Assembly: GCA_036556425.1 (NCBI GenBank)
Contig: DATBJJ010000122.1
Location: 1 to 64,000 of the forward strand
From: DATBJJ01 sp036556425
Lineage (GTDB): Bacteria; Acidobacteriota; Vicinamibacteria; Vicinamibacterales; 2-12-FULL-66-21
DNA length: 64,000 nucleotides
Reading direction: 5' to 3'
Below, piece after piece: positions 42,550 through 51,076 of the stretch. Within the stretch, counting starts at the first letter, position 1. The number at the start of each line of letters is the position of its first letter. The notes under the pieces are model-generated. The model saw nothing but the letters and a program-made list of their open reading frames with translations. It was not told where the DNA came from and did not search any database. Both the position numbers and the translations under genes were made by a program.

Positions 42550-45468
42550 TTGGCGACCCCCGACCTCTACGGCCAAGCGGTACAGGCGCTCGATCAGGGG
42601 CGCGGTGCGGATGCGGCGACCCTCCTCGTCCGGGCGCTGAAGCGGGCGGGTCTCGGGCGCGAGGAGCAGATCCAAGTCCGGTGCGCGCTGGCCGAGGCGT
42701 GGCTCCTCCAAGACGACATTCGACAGGCAACCGAAGCGCTCGGGCGGCCGCCCGAAGCGAGAGAACGGCTCGATCCGGCTCGTCTTTCGGATCTCTGGCG
42801 GATGCACGGCCGCCTTGCTGCGGCGCGAGGCGAGCCGTCTCGTGGAATCGCGTTTCTCACACGCGCCCTGCAAGCGGCCGAGCGCGCGCATGATTCGCGG
42901 GCCATCGGTCTTGCCCACTTCGAGCTCGGCCTCTGTTACCGCCAGGTCGGCGACACGAACATCGTTCGCGATCACCTGACGCAGGCCGCCTCCGCGCTGC
43001 ATGCCGTAGGCGATCGCCGACACCTCGCGATGGTCCACTCGTTGTCCGGGATCACGCTCGCCCAGGAGGGCCGCCTCGACGAAGCGATGTCCGCGCTTGC
43101 GCAGGCCGAGCGCCTAGCCCTGCTGGTCGAGGCAGGCGACGTGCTCGCGACGGTCTGCGGCAATCAGGCGAACGTGGCGTTGATGCAGCACCGGCACGAG
43201 CAAGCGTTGTCGCTTGCCGAGCGCAGCGTCGCCTTGCAGGAGCGCGGCGGCACGCCGCACGGCCTTGGCGTGGCGCTCGCGTCGCTCGGACAGATCTGCG
43301 TGCGGCTCGGCAGCCTGAATCGCGCCGAGGAAGCGTTGAATCGCGCGCTGGACGTGCGAAGCCCGCTGCAATTCATGCGCGAAACGACCGGCGCGGTCTT
43401 CGATACGCTCGCCCAAATCCACCTCATTCGCGGCGAGCACGAGTCCGCGAGCCGATGCCTGCAAAAGGCCCGTGAGGCCTACGGCGAATATGGGTCGCAG
43501 ACCGCGCGCTGGTATCAGTGGTCGCTCCTCGTTCTCGAGGCGAGAGTTGCGCTACGTCGAGGCGAGCCTGGTCCGGCGGTGGCGTTGGCCTCGGACGTCG
43601 CGAAGGCGCCTGATGCGCCGCCTGCCTACGAGCTTCAAGCAGAGCTGATTGCGGTGGACGCGCTCCTCGCATCGAATCTGAACGACGAGGCGCAGCGCCG
43701 GCTGGAATCGATCGCGGGCCGCATCAGCCCGACCGCCATGAGCGGAATCTGGGGAGAGTTCCTTCGCCTGCGCGGGCGCTTGAATCGCGCCGCGAGCCGG
43801 TTGACCGAGGCGTATCACGATTTCGGCCAGAGCGTCAGCGTGTTCGAGCTGCTCGGCGAGCGGCATCAGGCGGGATTGAGCTACCTCGAATTGGGCCGCC
43901 TCGCCGCCTCCGCCGGCGCCCGATCGCGGGCATCGCGCTACCTGACGGACGCAATCGCGATCTTCGACGCGCTCGGCGCCGCGCCCGATCTCGCCGAAGC
44001 ACGCGAAGCGTTCGGCGCCATTCCCGTCGCGCAGACCGGTGGATACGTCGGCGTGCAGATGGACGGCGAGGACGCCCTCGTCCGCCGCATCGTCGACGCC
44101 GCCGTCATGCCCGCGCTGCTGGCGCGCGAGGGCGCTACCGCGCTCCTCGAGGCGTGCGACGGTCAGAGCGCGGCCGTTTTCGTTCAGGTCCTGTCGGGTC
44201 AGGTAAGGGTCCTGTCCGCCGCAGGCACCGACGCGGAACACGCGCGGACGATGGCGGTGGCCGTGATGCGATCGAGCAGCAGCGGCGCCGCGATCGCGCC
44301 GCTACTCGAGCCGATCGGCCGGGACTCGGAGGGTCCGCGATTCGCGATGGTGTCGAGCTCGCGGCCGTTCCCCGGAACAGTGCGGCAGCGTTTCCGCACG
44401 CTGTGTGCCGTTCTCCGGCAGGGATTCGATCTCTGCAGTGCGCGCGAACGGCCGATCGAGGTCATCGGCGGGATTCTCGAGCGTCCGCTCGAGCCGCTGT
44501 TGCCGGGATTCGTCTGCGCAAGCGCCGCCATGCAGCGCGTCGCCGAGCAGATTCAACGCATGCAGGGGAACGATCTCACGGTTCTGATCACCGGCGAGAG
44601 CGGCACCGGCAAGGATCTCGTCGCGCGCGCGATTCACGCAGGATCGCCGCGGCGCGGAAGCATGTTCCTTCCCTACAACTGCACCAGCGCGACCCGCGAA
44701 CTAGCGGACAGTCAACTGTTCGGCCATCGGCGCGGGAGCTTCACCGGGGCGATTGCCGATCAGCCGGGCGTTCTTCGAACCGCGGTCGGCGGCACGTTGT
44801 TCCTGGATGAGATCGGCGATCTGCCTTTGGACGTTCAACCAAAATTGCTTCGGTTCCTCGAGCAGGGCGAGGTGCTCCCCGTCGGGGACACCCGGCCCCA
44901 GCGCGTCGACGTGCGCGTCGTGGCTGCGACCAATGCCGATCTGGAGCAGCGCGTGGCGGACGGCGCGTTTCGAGAAGATCTGTTCTATCGCCTCAGCGTC
45001 ATTCGCATTCATGTCCCGGCGCTGCGCGCTCGCCGCGAGGAAATCCCTCATCTGAGCACGTTCTTCCTGCGCGAGGCCTCCGAGCGCTTGGGTAAGCCGG
45101 GCGTCCGGCTCGCGCCGGAAACGCTCGATCTATTCGACGCGTTTCAGTGGCCGGGGAACGTCCGTCAGCTTCGCAACGAGGTTCAGCGCGCGGTGGCGAT
45201 GGCGGCGCCGGGTGGGCTCATCACGCCCGATGTGCTCTCTCCCGTGTTCTCGTCCGCATCCGATCGCGCCCCAGAGGCGGTTTCTCGCGTGCGGGGCGGG
45301 CGCAAGTCGTTGTCGTCCGCCGTCGAGAGCCTCGAACGGGACATGATCGAGGGCGCGCTCGCGAATTCTTCGGGCAACATCTCGGAGACGGCGCGATCGC
45401 TCGGGCTCACCCGCCGTGGTCTGTATCTGAAGATGCAGCGGCTCGGCGTCAGCGCCGCGCGCTTGTAG
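42550..45468 (+). CDS. Sigma-54-dependent activator with TPR sensor domain, Fis-type HTH
   Basis: A 972-residue regulator. The first 480 residues are helical tetratricopeptide-like repeats (AHFELGLCYRQVGDTN, ALASLGQICVRLGSLN). A GAF-like stretch (about 500-640) leads to an AAA+ domain with Walker A GESGTGKD (about 682-689), the sigma-54 loop GSFTGA (about 729-734; Ala to Ser variant of GAFTGA), Walker B TLFLDEIGDLP and an arginine-finger region. A Fis HTH ends it (SGNISETARSLGLTRRGLYLK). It should drive sigma-54 promoters with the rpoN product. The TTG start has no ribosome site, in line with a leaderless transcript. Confidence 0.9.
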   Translation: MATPDLYGQAVQALDQGRGADAATLLVRALKRAGLGREEQIQVRCALAEAWLLQDDIRQATEALGRPPEARERLDPARLSDLWRMHGRLAAARGEPSRGIAFLTRALQAAERAHDSRAIGLAHFELGLCYRQVGDTNIVRDHLTQAASALHAVGDRRHLAMVHSLSGITLAQEGRLDEAMSALAQAERLALLVEAGDVLATVCGNQANVALMQHRHEQALSLAERSVALQERGGTPHGLGVALASLGQICVRLGSLNRAEEALNRALDVRSPLQFMRETTGAVFDTLAQIHLIRGEHESASRCLQKAREAYGEYGSQTARWYQWSLLVLEARVALRRGEPGPAVALASDVAKAPDAPPAYELQAELIAVDALLASNLNDEAQRRLESIAGRISPTAMSGIWGEFLRLRGRLNRAASRLTEAYHDFGQSVSVFELLGERHQAGLSYLELGRLAASAGARSRASRYLTDAIAIFDALGAAPDLAEAREAFGAIPVAQTGGYVGVQMDGEDALVRRIVDAAVMPALLAREGATALLEACDGQSAAVFVQVLSGQVRVLSAAGTDAEHARTMAVAVMRSSSSGAAIAPLLEPIGRDSEGPRFAMVSSSRPFPGTVRQRFRTLCAVLRQGFDLCSARERPIEVIGGILERPLEPLLPGFVCASAAMQRVAEQIQRMQGNDLTVLITGESGTGKDLVARAIHAGSPRRGSMFLPYNCTSATRELADSQLFGHRRGSFTGAIADQPGVLRTAVGGTLFLDEIGDLPLDVQPKLLRFLEQGEVLPVGDTRPQRVDVRVVAATNADLEQRVADGAFREDLFYRLSVIRIHVPALRARREEIPHLSTFFLREASERLGKPGVRLAPETLDLFDAFQWPGNVRQLRNEVQRAVAMAAPGGLITPDVLSPVFSSASDRAPEAVSRVRGGRKSLSSAVESLERDMIEGALANSSGNISETARSLGLTRRGLYLKMQRLGVSAARL

Positions 45469-45500
45469 CCGGATACTAGATATTCACTTTCAGATCTGTT

Positions 45501-45529
45501 TGACTACTTAGTAGTCAGGCCGATCGGCC
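45501..45529. promoter_or_regulatory. Two adjacent palindromes after the activator gene
   Basis: TGACTACT and AGTAGTCA form 8-base arms around one central base (45501-45517). Directly next to it is GGCCGATCGGCC (45518-45529), a perfect 12-base palindrome. They lie 33 bases after the activator stop and about 140 bases before the PilZ gene. They could be an operator or a weak terminator without a T-run. The rest of the 198-base gap shows no other clear signal. Confidence 0.4.
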
Positions 45530-45666
45530 AGGTCCAGACTTCGCAATTCGGCGTAAACTGTTCTCGAAAGTAGGGTAAGCCGGTTTGTTGCATCCCTGAG
45601 AATCCTGCGCGCGAGGGCGGCCCGCCACTTGATATATGACGGGCACACGGATTCCCGGAGGCTGAC

Positions 45667-46104
45667 ATGGAGCAAAGGCTTCGACTCGTTCAGGGTGGGC
45701 AGGGCCGATCGGAACGTCGCGCGACGGAGCGCCGGCACATCGAAGTGCCCGGCCAAATCGTCTGGAAAGATGCGCGCGGCACCACTCGAATCGCGTCGGT
45801 CGTCACGCGCGACGTCAGCGAGCTTGGCGTCAGCGTCGAATGTCTGAGCGGCACGCCAATCCCGCGTTATCGCCTGGTCTACTTCCAGCTCGATCGCGAT
45901 GCGCGTAACCGGCCCGACCTGCCGGCGGCCCTCCGGAGGCAGAGCGTGTTGTCGGCAGTGTTCCGCGTCGGCGCGTGCCGTCAATCGACCGGCGCGCCGA
46001 GCGACTACGCGCTTCGATTGCTCGTCGAGCCGGAACGCAAGGTGAACGCCGCGCCGATCCGTCCGATGCACCACGTCGAAGCGGGACGATCGCTGTCGGC
46101 GTAG
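45667..46104 (+). CDS. PilZ-domain protein
   Basis: A 145-residue protein with one PilZ domain. The cyclic-di-GMP motif is seen as RRATERRHIEVPGQIVW near the N-terminus (the RxxxR element) and as DVSELGVSVEC (the D/NxSxxG element). PilZ proteins with both elements usually bind c-di-GMP. A good ribosome site (GGAGG) precedes the ATG. No cyclase or phosphodiesterase is adjacent. A strong terminator follows, so the gene is a monocistronic unit or ends the activator transcript. Confidence 0.85.
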   Translation: MEQRLRLVQGGQGRSERRATERRHIEVPGQIVWKDARGTTRIASVVTRDVSELGVSVECLSGTPIPRYRLVYFQLDRDARNRPDLPAALRRQSVLSAVFRVGACRQSTGAPSDYALRLLVEPERKVNAAPIRPMHHVEAGRSLSA

Positions 46105-46123
46105 GCGGGCAACACACCCGTTC

Positions 46124-46173
46124 AATGCTCAGGGCGTGACTCGATGGGAACGCGCCCTGAGCATTTTTCTTTT
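46124..46173 (+). terminator. Rho-independent terminator after the PilZ gene
   Basis: AATGCTCAGGGCG (46124-46136) pairs perfectly with CGCCCTGAGCATT (46153-46165) around a 16-base loop and is followed by a T-rich tail. It is the clearest intrinsic terminator in the window. Confidence 0.92.
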
Positions 46174-46263
46174 CGTCCCACTCTCCCAGCCTCCCGTACC
46201 TGAGTACCTCGATCGCGCCGGTTCTGAGGTACGCTACCGCGACAGTCATTCAGTGAGGCCCCG

Positions 46264-47814
46264 ATGATCGACCGCCGTCGTTTCGTTCAATCCATGATCG
46301 CGTTGGGCGCGGCCACGAGCCTGCGTCCGCCGGCGCCCGCGTTCGCGGAGCAGCCCGGAGCCGATCTCAAGAACCTCGCGGATGCCGCGCTCGATTCCGC
46401 GCGCAAGGCCGGCGCGAGCTACGCCGACATCCGCATCAACCGCTATCGCGTGCAGTTCATCTTCACGCGCGATCGGCGCGTGCAGAACATCGTGAACACC
46501 GAGGACTACGGCTTCGGCATTCGCGTCATCGTCGACGGCACCTGGGGATTCGCGAGCAGCAGCGTGGTGACGAAAGAAGAGATCGCGCGCGTCGCGGCGC
46601 AGGCCGCGGGCATCGCGCGCGCGAATCGCAGAATCAACGCGGAGCCCGTTCGCCTCGCGCCGGTCGAGGCGTACAACACCGTCTGGAATACGCCCGTCAA
46701 GAAGAATCCCTTCGACATGCCGCTCCAGCCGAAGCTCGATCTGCTCCTGCAGATCCACGAAGAAGCGCTGAAGGTCCCCGGCGCGAGCTTCGTGTCGGCG
46801 TTCATGCAGTTCGTGAACGAGCACAAGTACTTCGCGTCCACCGAGGGCTCGCACATCGAGCAGTCGCTGATTCGATCGTATCCGTCGTTCTCGGTGACGG
46901 CCGTCGACAAGGCGAGCGGCAAGTTCTACTCGCGCGCGTCGCTGACGTCGCCGATGGGGATGGGATACGAGTACATCGACGGCTATCCTCTGTTGAAGGA
47001 AGCACGGGTCGCCGCGGAAGAAGCGGTCGCGACGCACAAAGCGAAGCCCGCGCCCGCGGGACAGAAGACGCTCATCCTGCATCCCACGAACCTGTGGCTG
47101 ACGATTCACGAATCCGTCGGCCATCCGACGGAGCTCGATCGCGCGCTCGGCTACGAAGCGAACTACGCGGGCACGAGCTTCCTCACGACCGACAAGCTCG
47201 GGAAGTTCGAGTTCGGATCGAAGATGGTCAACATCGTCGCCGACAAGACGCACGAGAACGCGATGGCCACCTGCGGCTACGACGACGACGGCGTGAAGAC
47301 GACGCGATGGCACCTCGTCAAAGATGGCGTGTTCGTCGACTATCAGACGACGCGCGATCAAGCGCACCTGATCGGGCAGAACGCCTCGCACGGGTGCAGC
47401 TACGCGGACAGCTGGGGATCGATTCCGTTCCAGCGCATGCCGAACGTGTCGCTCGAGCCGGGCGCGAAGGACGTCTCCGAGTCGGACATTCTCGGCGCGA
47501 CCGATGACGGCGTGTACGTGAAGGGGGACGCGAGCTACAGCATCGATCACCAGAGGTACAACTTCCAGTTCAGCGGGCAAACGTTCTGGGAGGTGAAGGG
47601 CGGCAAGATCACGACGCAGCTTCGCGACCTCGCGTATCAGTCGAACACGCCGGAGTTCTGGAAGTCGTGCGACCTCCTCGGCGGGAAGTCGACGTATCAG
47701 CTCGGCGGCGCGTTCAGCGACGGCAAGGGACAGCCGTCGCAGAGCAACTCGGTCAGCCACGGTTGCCCGATCGCGCGCTTCGCGCGGGTCAACATTCTGA
47801 ATACCGGACGATAG
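46264..47814 (+). CDS. tldD: TldD-like metalloprotease with Tat-type signal
   Basis: A 516-residue TldD/PmbA-family protein. The HExxxH zinc motif is HESVGH (282-287). It begins IDRRRFVQSMIALGAATSL, a twin-arginine-type signal (RRRFVQS) before a hydrophobic stretch and a probable cleavage after AFA, so it should be exported folded by Tat. Cytoplasmic TldD of E. coli has no signal. In the family TldD and TldE form a heterodimeric protease that trims small peptides such as microcin B17 precursors. The partner gene follows after 14 bases. Confidence 0.88.
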   Translation: MIDRRRFVQSMIALGAATSLRPPAPAFAEQPGADLKNLADAALDSARKAGASYADIRINRYRVQFIFTRDRRVQNIVNTEDYGFGIRVIVDGTWGFASSSVVTKEEIARVAAQAAGIARANRRINAEPVRLAPVEAYNTVWNTPVKKNPFDMPLQPKLDLLLQIHEEALKVPGASFVSAFMQFVNEHKYFASTEGSHIEQSLIRSYPSFSVTAVDKASGKFYSRASLTSPMGMGYEYIDGYPLLKEARVAAEEAVATHKAKPAPAGQKTLILHPTNLWLTIHESVGHPTELDRALGYEANYAGTSFLTTDKLGKFEFGSKMVNIVADKTHENAMATCGYDDDGVKTTRWHLVKDGVFVDYQTTRDQAHLIGQNASHGCSYADSWGSIPFQRMPNVSLEPGAKDVSESDILGATDDGVYVKGDASYSIDHQRYNFQFSGQTFWEVKGGKITTQLRDLAYQSNTPEFWKSCDLLGGKSTYQLGGAFSDGKGQPSQSNSVSHGCPIARFARVNILNTGR

Positions 47815-47828
47815 CGGCAGGAACCACC

Positions 47829-49172
47829 ATGATCTGGACAAGGGAACAAACGAAAGCGCTCACCGATCGCGCGCTGGCGCTCAGCAAGGCCGAGCAGACC
47901 TTCGTCGCGGTCAACGGCACCGAGCGCGCGAACCTGCGCTTCGCGCGCAACACCGCGACGACCTCAGGCGCGTCCTCCGGCACGAGCCTCGCGATCACGT
48001 CGGCCTTCGGCAAACGGTCCGGAACGGTCACGACGGCGCAGTTCGACGATGCGAGCCTGGAGCGCGCGCTGCGCAATGCGGAAGAGATCGCCAAGGTCTC
48101 GCCGGAGAATCCGGAAGCGATGCCGTTCCTCGGCGCGCAGACGTATTCGCCGGTGAAGGCGTACTTCGATGACGCGGCGAATGCGTCGGCGGATTGGCGC
48201 GCGTCGGCCGTCGAGACGGCGATCGCGCTCAGCAAGAAGAAGGACGTCGTGTCCGCCGGGTTCGTCGAGACGCAGGCGGCGATGCAGGCGGTCGCCAGCT
48301 CGAAAGGGCTGTTCGCGTACGATCGCTTCACGGCGGCGGACTACAACCTGACGGCGCGGACGCCCGACGGCTCCGGATCGGGCTGGGCGTCGAAATCGTT
48401 CAACGAGCTGCGACTCCTCGATCCCGCGAAGCTCGCCAACGCCGCGATCGACAAAGCGGCCATGGCAAAATCACCGGCGGCGATCGAGCCCGGCAAATAC
48501 ACGGTCGTGCTCGAGCCCGCGGCGCTCGCCGATCTCATCGTCTACATGCTGTTCTCCGCCGACGCTCGTCAAGCGGACGAAGGCCGCAGCTTCTACTCGA
48601 AGAAGGGCGGCGGCAATCGCGTCGGCGAGCAGATCGTCAGCGACAAGGTGAACATCTTCTCCGACGCCGCGCACCCGCTCGCGCCGACCGTGTCCTTCGA
48701 CAACGAAGGGCTGCCGATCGGGCGCAACGCGTGGGTCGAGAAAGGCGTGCTGAAGGATTTGTTCTACTCGCGATTCTGGGCCGAGAAGATGAGCAAGGCG
48801 CCGACCGCGGGGCCGGCGAACGTGATCATGGAAGGCGGCAACGCGACGCGAGAGGATCTGATTGCCGGCGTCGAGCGCGGCGTGCTCGTGACGCGGTTCT
48901 GGTACATCCGGCCGCTCGATCCGCAGACGATTCTCGTGACCGGGCTGACGCGCGATGGGCTCTATCTGATCGAGAAGGGCAAGGTGACGCGCGCGGTGAA
49001 GAACATGCGATGGAACGAGAGCCCGATCTTCGCGCTGAACAACCTCGACGCGATGACGCCCGCCGAGCGCGTGGTGAGCGGCGAAGGCGTCGGCGGCGCG
49101 GGCCTCTCGCTCGTGTGCCCCGCGGCTCGCATCCGCGAGTTCACGTTCTCGAGCGCGTCGGACGCCGTTTGA
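47829..49172 (+). CDS. tldE: TldE/PmbA-like partner of TldD
   Basis: A 447-residue PmbA/TldE-family protein without the zinc motif, as is usual for the non-catalytic subunit. Family features include FDNEGLPIGRNAWVEKGVL, NVIMEGGNATREDLIAGVER and the C-terminal MTPAERVVSGEG. The ATG at 47829 is preferred; the open frame runs back into tldD. It starts IWTREQTKALTDR and has no signal peptide, although its partner has a Tat-type signal. The stop is followed at once by a period-9 repeat. Confidence 0.88.
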   Translation: MIWTREQTKALTDRALALSKAEQTFVAVNGTERANLRFARNTATTSGASSGTSLAITSAFGKRSGTVTTAQFDDASLERALRNAEEIAKVSPENPEAMPFLGAQTYSPVKAYFDDAANASADWRASAVETAIALSKKKDVVSAGFVETQAAMQAVASSKGLFAYDRFTAADYNLTARTPDGSGSGWASKSFNELRLLDPAKLANAAIDKAAMAKSPAAIEPGKYTVVLEPAALADLIVYMLFSADARQADEGRSFYSKKGGGNRVGEQIVSDKVNIFSDAAHPLAPTVSFDNEGLPIGRNAWVEKGVLKDLFYSRFWAEKMSKAPTAGPANVIMEGGNATREDLIAGVERGVLVTRFWYIRPLDPQTILVTGLTRDGLYLIEKGKVTRAVKNMRWNESPIFALNNLDAMTPAERVVSGEGVGGAGLSLVCPAARIREFTFSSASDAV

Positions 49173-49237
49173 CGCAGATCTCGCGGATCGTATCCGCTCC
49201 GCGTAATCCGCGTCTATCCGCGTAATCCGCGATTACG
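49171..49237. repeat. Inverted period-9 repeat between the converging tldE and TPR genes
   Basis: Beginning at the tldE TGA, a short arm (GACGCAGATCTCGCGGATC) faces a longer arm of CCGCGTAAT-like units that ends at the TAA of the opposite gene. On the minus strand it has the same opening and closing units as the element at 4545-4622, so the two share an origin. The arms can fold into an imperfect hairpin. Confidence 0.82.
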
Positions 49238-49973
49238 ACTTCCGCGCCAGCTCGAGCTCCTTCTTCGCGTCGGCCGCGTACATCGACTGCGGGAACTCGT
49301 CGGCCACGCGCGAGAACGCGCGGACCGCGTCCTCCTTGCGCCCGGCGCGCGCGTACGCGCGGCCAAGCTGCATCAGCACGCCGTCGAGCGGCATCTGCGA
49401 GTTCGTGTCGCGCGAGAGCTCGGTGTAGATGTTGATCGCGCTGTCGAACTTGTTCTGCGCGAGCTGCGCGTCGGCGAGGCCGAGGCGCGCCGTGCGGCCG
49501 TAGATCGTGCTGCCGCCCTTCGACACGACCTCCTGATACTTCTGCTCCGCCTCCGGGTAGCGGCCGAGCGTCGCGAGGATGCTCGCGGCGTGATAGCGCG
49601 CGGCGATGCCGGGGTCGGTGTTCGGATAGCGATCGGCCGCTTCGATGAATTTCGGCAGCGCGGCCTCGATCTTCGCCTTCTCGGACATGTAGGTCCCGGG
49701 CTGCTGCACGGGCGCGGGACTTCCCGGCGCGGGCGCGGCCGGCGGGACGACCGGCGCTTGATACACCGCGAGCGCCGTCGCGAGGAGCTCCGTCGCGCGC
49801 CCCGCGCGCACCTGACGCCATCCCGCGTACCCGCCCACGGACGCGAGCAGCGCGACGACCACGACGAGGCCCCACATGAGATCGCGCCGGCGCGCTTCGA
49901 GCGCCGCGCGCGTCTGCCTCACCGTCCTCGCGAATTCGTTCTCTTTGAGCTTGTGTCGTTCCTGGCTTTTCAT
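49233..49973 (-). CDS. TPR membrane protein (YfgM-like)
   Basis: A 246-residue protein with a charged cytoplasmic N-terminus, one membrane helix (about 33-53, LMWGLVVVVALLASVGGYAG), a Pro/Ala-rich linker (about 75-90) and tetratricopeptide repeats (about 95-245) such as YHAASILATLGRYPEAEQKY and MQLGRAYARAGRKEDA. The layout matches YfgM/ancillary SecYEG-type proteins. Start at the ATG 49973; a GTG 24 bases upstream is possible. The last TAA lies in a repeat element. Confidence 0.85.
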   Translation of the reverse strand: MKSQERHKLKENEFARTVRQTRAALEARRRDLMWGLVVVVALLASVGGYAGWRQVRAGRATELLATALAVYQAPVVPPAAPAPGSPAPVQQPGTYMSEKAKIEAALPKFIEAADRYPNTDPGIAARYHAASILATLGRYPEAEQKYQEVVSKGGSTIYGRTARLGLADAQLAQNKFDSAINIYTELSRDTNSQMPLDGVLMQLGRAYARAGRKEDAVRAFSRVADEFPQSMYAADAKKELELARKS

Positions 49974-50109
49974 TTTCTTGTGCTCGCGGGGCCCCACCCC
50001 CGCTCGCGCAGCCTCGCGCCTTCGCGCCCGGCTGCAGCCGCAGGCGCTGCTGATTCAGCGCCAGCCCTCCATCACCGTCATCCCAGCCCGGCCGCTTCTG
50101 CTAGGGTAA

Positions 50110-50183
50110 TGCGCCCGGCAGGTCTCGAACCTGCGACCCCCGGTTTAGGAAACCGATGCTCTATCCTGCTGAGCTACGGGCGC
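50110..50183 (-). tRNA. tRNA-Arg (anticodon CCU)
   Basis: The minus strand folds as a cloverleaf. The acceptor stem is GCGCCCG paired with CGGGCGC, the D-arm contains AGCTCAGCAGGATAGAGC, the anticodon loop TTCCTAA gives anticodon CCU, and the T-arm contains GGTTCGAGACC. The discriminator base is A and CCA is not encoded. It would read AGG codons, which are rare in this GC-rich DNA. Confidence 0.93.
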
Positions 50184-50208
50184 GCTTCGGACTCGGACGC
50201 CGATCGAC

Positions 50209-50724
50209 TCAATACTGCAGCAGCGCGAAGAGCTGCTCGCCCTTCAATCGCGCGCGGCCGTTCAGCTCGATGAGCTCGATGAGAAACGCGACGCCTTCGA
50301 CGTGTCCGCCGAGCTTCTTCACCAGATCGACGGTCGCGCGCGCCGTGCCGCCGGTCGCCAGCAGATCGTCCACGATCAGCACGCGCTGGCCGGGCTCGAT
50401 CGCATCCTGGTGAATCTCGAGACTGTCGCTGCCGTACTCGAGATCGTAGCTGATTTTGACGGTCGTCGACGGCAGCTTCCCCACCTTCCGCACGGGAACG
50501 AAGCCCGCTCCCAGCCGATCCGCCACCGCCGCGCCGAGGATGAACCCGCGGCTCTCGATCCCGACGACGAGGCTGATGCCGCGATCTCTGTACGGGTTCG
50601 ACAAGCTGTCGATCACAATCCGAAAGCCTTCCGGATCGCGCAGCAGCGTCGTCACGTCGTAGAACAGGATGCCGGCCTTCGGAAAATCAGGTACGTGTCG
50701 GATCTTCGCTTTGAGCGCGTCCAT
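50209..50724 (-). CDS. apt: Adenine phosphoribosyltransferase
   Basis: Salvages adenine to AMP using PRPP. The 171 residues match the family length. The PRPP-binding motif is VLIVDDLLATGGTA, and VVGIESRGFILGAAVA and FYDVTTLLRDPEGFR are typical Apt stretches. A palindrome (GCCCCGCGCGCGGGGC, 50746-50761) lies just upstream, between it and the acylphosphatase gene on the same strand, and could be a weak terminator or attenuator. Confidence 0.95.
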   Translation of the reverse strand: MDALKAKIRHVPDFPKAGILFYDVTTLLRDPEGFRIVIDSLSNPYRDRGISLVVGIESRGFILGAAVADRLGAGFVPVRKVGKLPSTTVKISYDLEYGSDSLEIHQDAIEPGQRVLIVDDLLATGGTARATVDLVKKLGGHVEGVAFLIELIELNGRARLKGEQLFALLQY

Positions 50725-50768
50725 GTGATCGTCGGTTCTCCGTTCGCCCCGCGCGCGGGGCCTCTCTG

Positions 50769-51041
50769 TTATCGAATCGCAAAGCCCGTCGCGCGTCCCG
50801 ACGGCGCCGTCACTTCGACCGCCACGTCGTCGACCCGCGCGCCCGATGGCCCGCGGCGCACGGCCGCTTCGATGCGTTCGACGGCCTCTACCTCACCCTC
50901 GACGAGCGCTTCGACGCGTCCATCCGACAGATTCCGTACCCACCCGTGTACGCCTTCAGCCGCCGCGCGCGCCTCGACGAAAAACCGGAACCCTACACCC
51001 TGGACCCGGCCGCTGACCAGCAAACGCCGCGCTACGAGCAT
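50769..51041 (-). CDS. acyP: Acylphosphatase
   Basis: Hydrolyses acyl phosphates. About 90 residues, the family length, with the phosphate-binding RRLLVSGRVQGVGFRFFV (catalytic Arg in GVGFR) and the catalytic Asn in GWVRNLSDGRVEALVEG. I chose the ATG at 51041: a perfect minus-strand TATAAT at 51051-51056 would start RNA downstream of the alternative ATG at 51062, which would add seven residues. Confidence 0.9.
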   Translation of the reverse strand: MLVARRLLVSGRVQGVGFRFFVEARAAAEGVHGWVRNLSDGRVEALVEGEVEAVERIEAAVRRGPSGARVDDVAVEVTAPSGRATGFAIR

Positions 51042-51050
51042 GAACAGGAC

Positions 51051-51058
51051 ATTATAGG
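51051..51058. promoter_or_regulatory. Shared divergent -10 element between acylphosphatase and the UOX-like gene
   Basis: ATTATAGG reads as a perfect TATAAT on the minus strand (51051-51056) and as TATAGG on the plus strand (51053-51058). The minus-strand start codon follows after nine bases (nearly leaderless), the plus-strand ATG after 18. No clear -35 is visible. Confidence 0.5.
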
Positions 51059-51076
51059 CCATGCTAGAGTCCCCAG

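Noticed and set aside
45571..45595. Sigma-54 promoter upstream of the PilZ gene
   Set aside because: A TTGC is present but no GG lies at the required distance; spacing excludes a proper -24/-12 site.
45667..46104. PilZ protein as part of a c-di-GMP signalling operon
   Set aside because: No GGDEF, EAL or HD-GYP gene lies nearby, so only the domain call is kept.
50746..50761. Intrinsic terminator between acylphosphatase and apt
   Set aside because: The palindrome is perfect but no T-run follows on the coding strand, so I mention it only within the apt entry.
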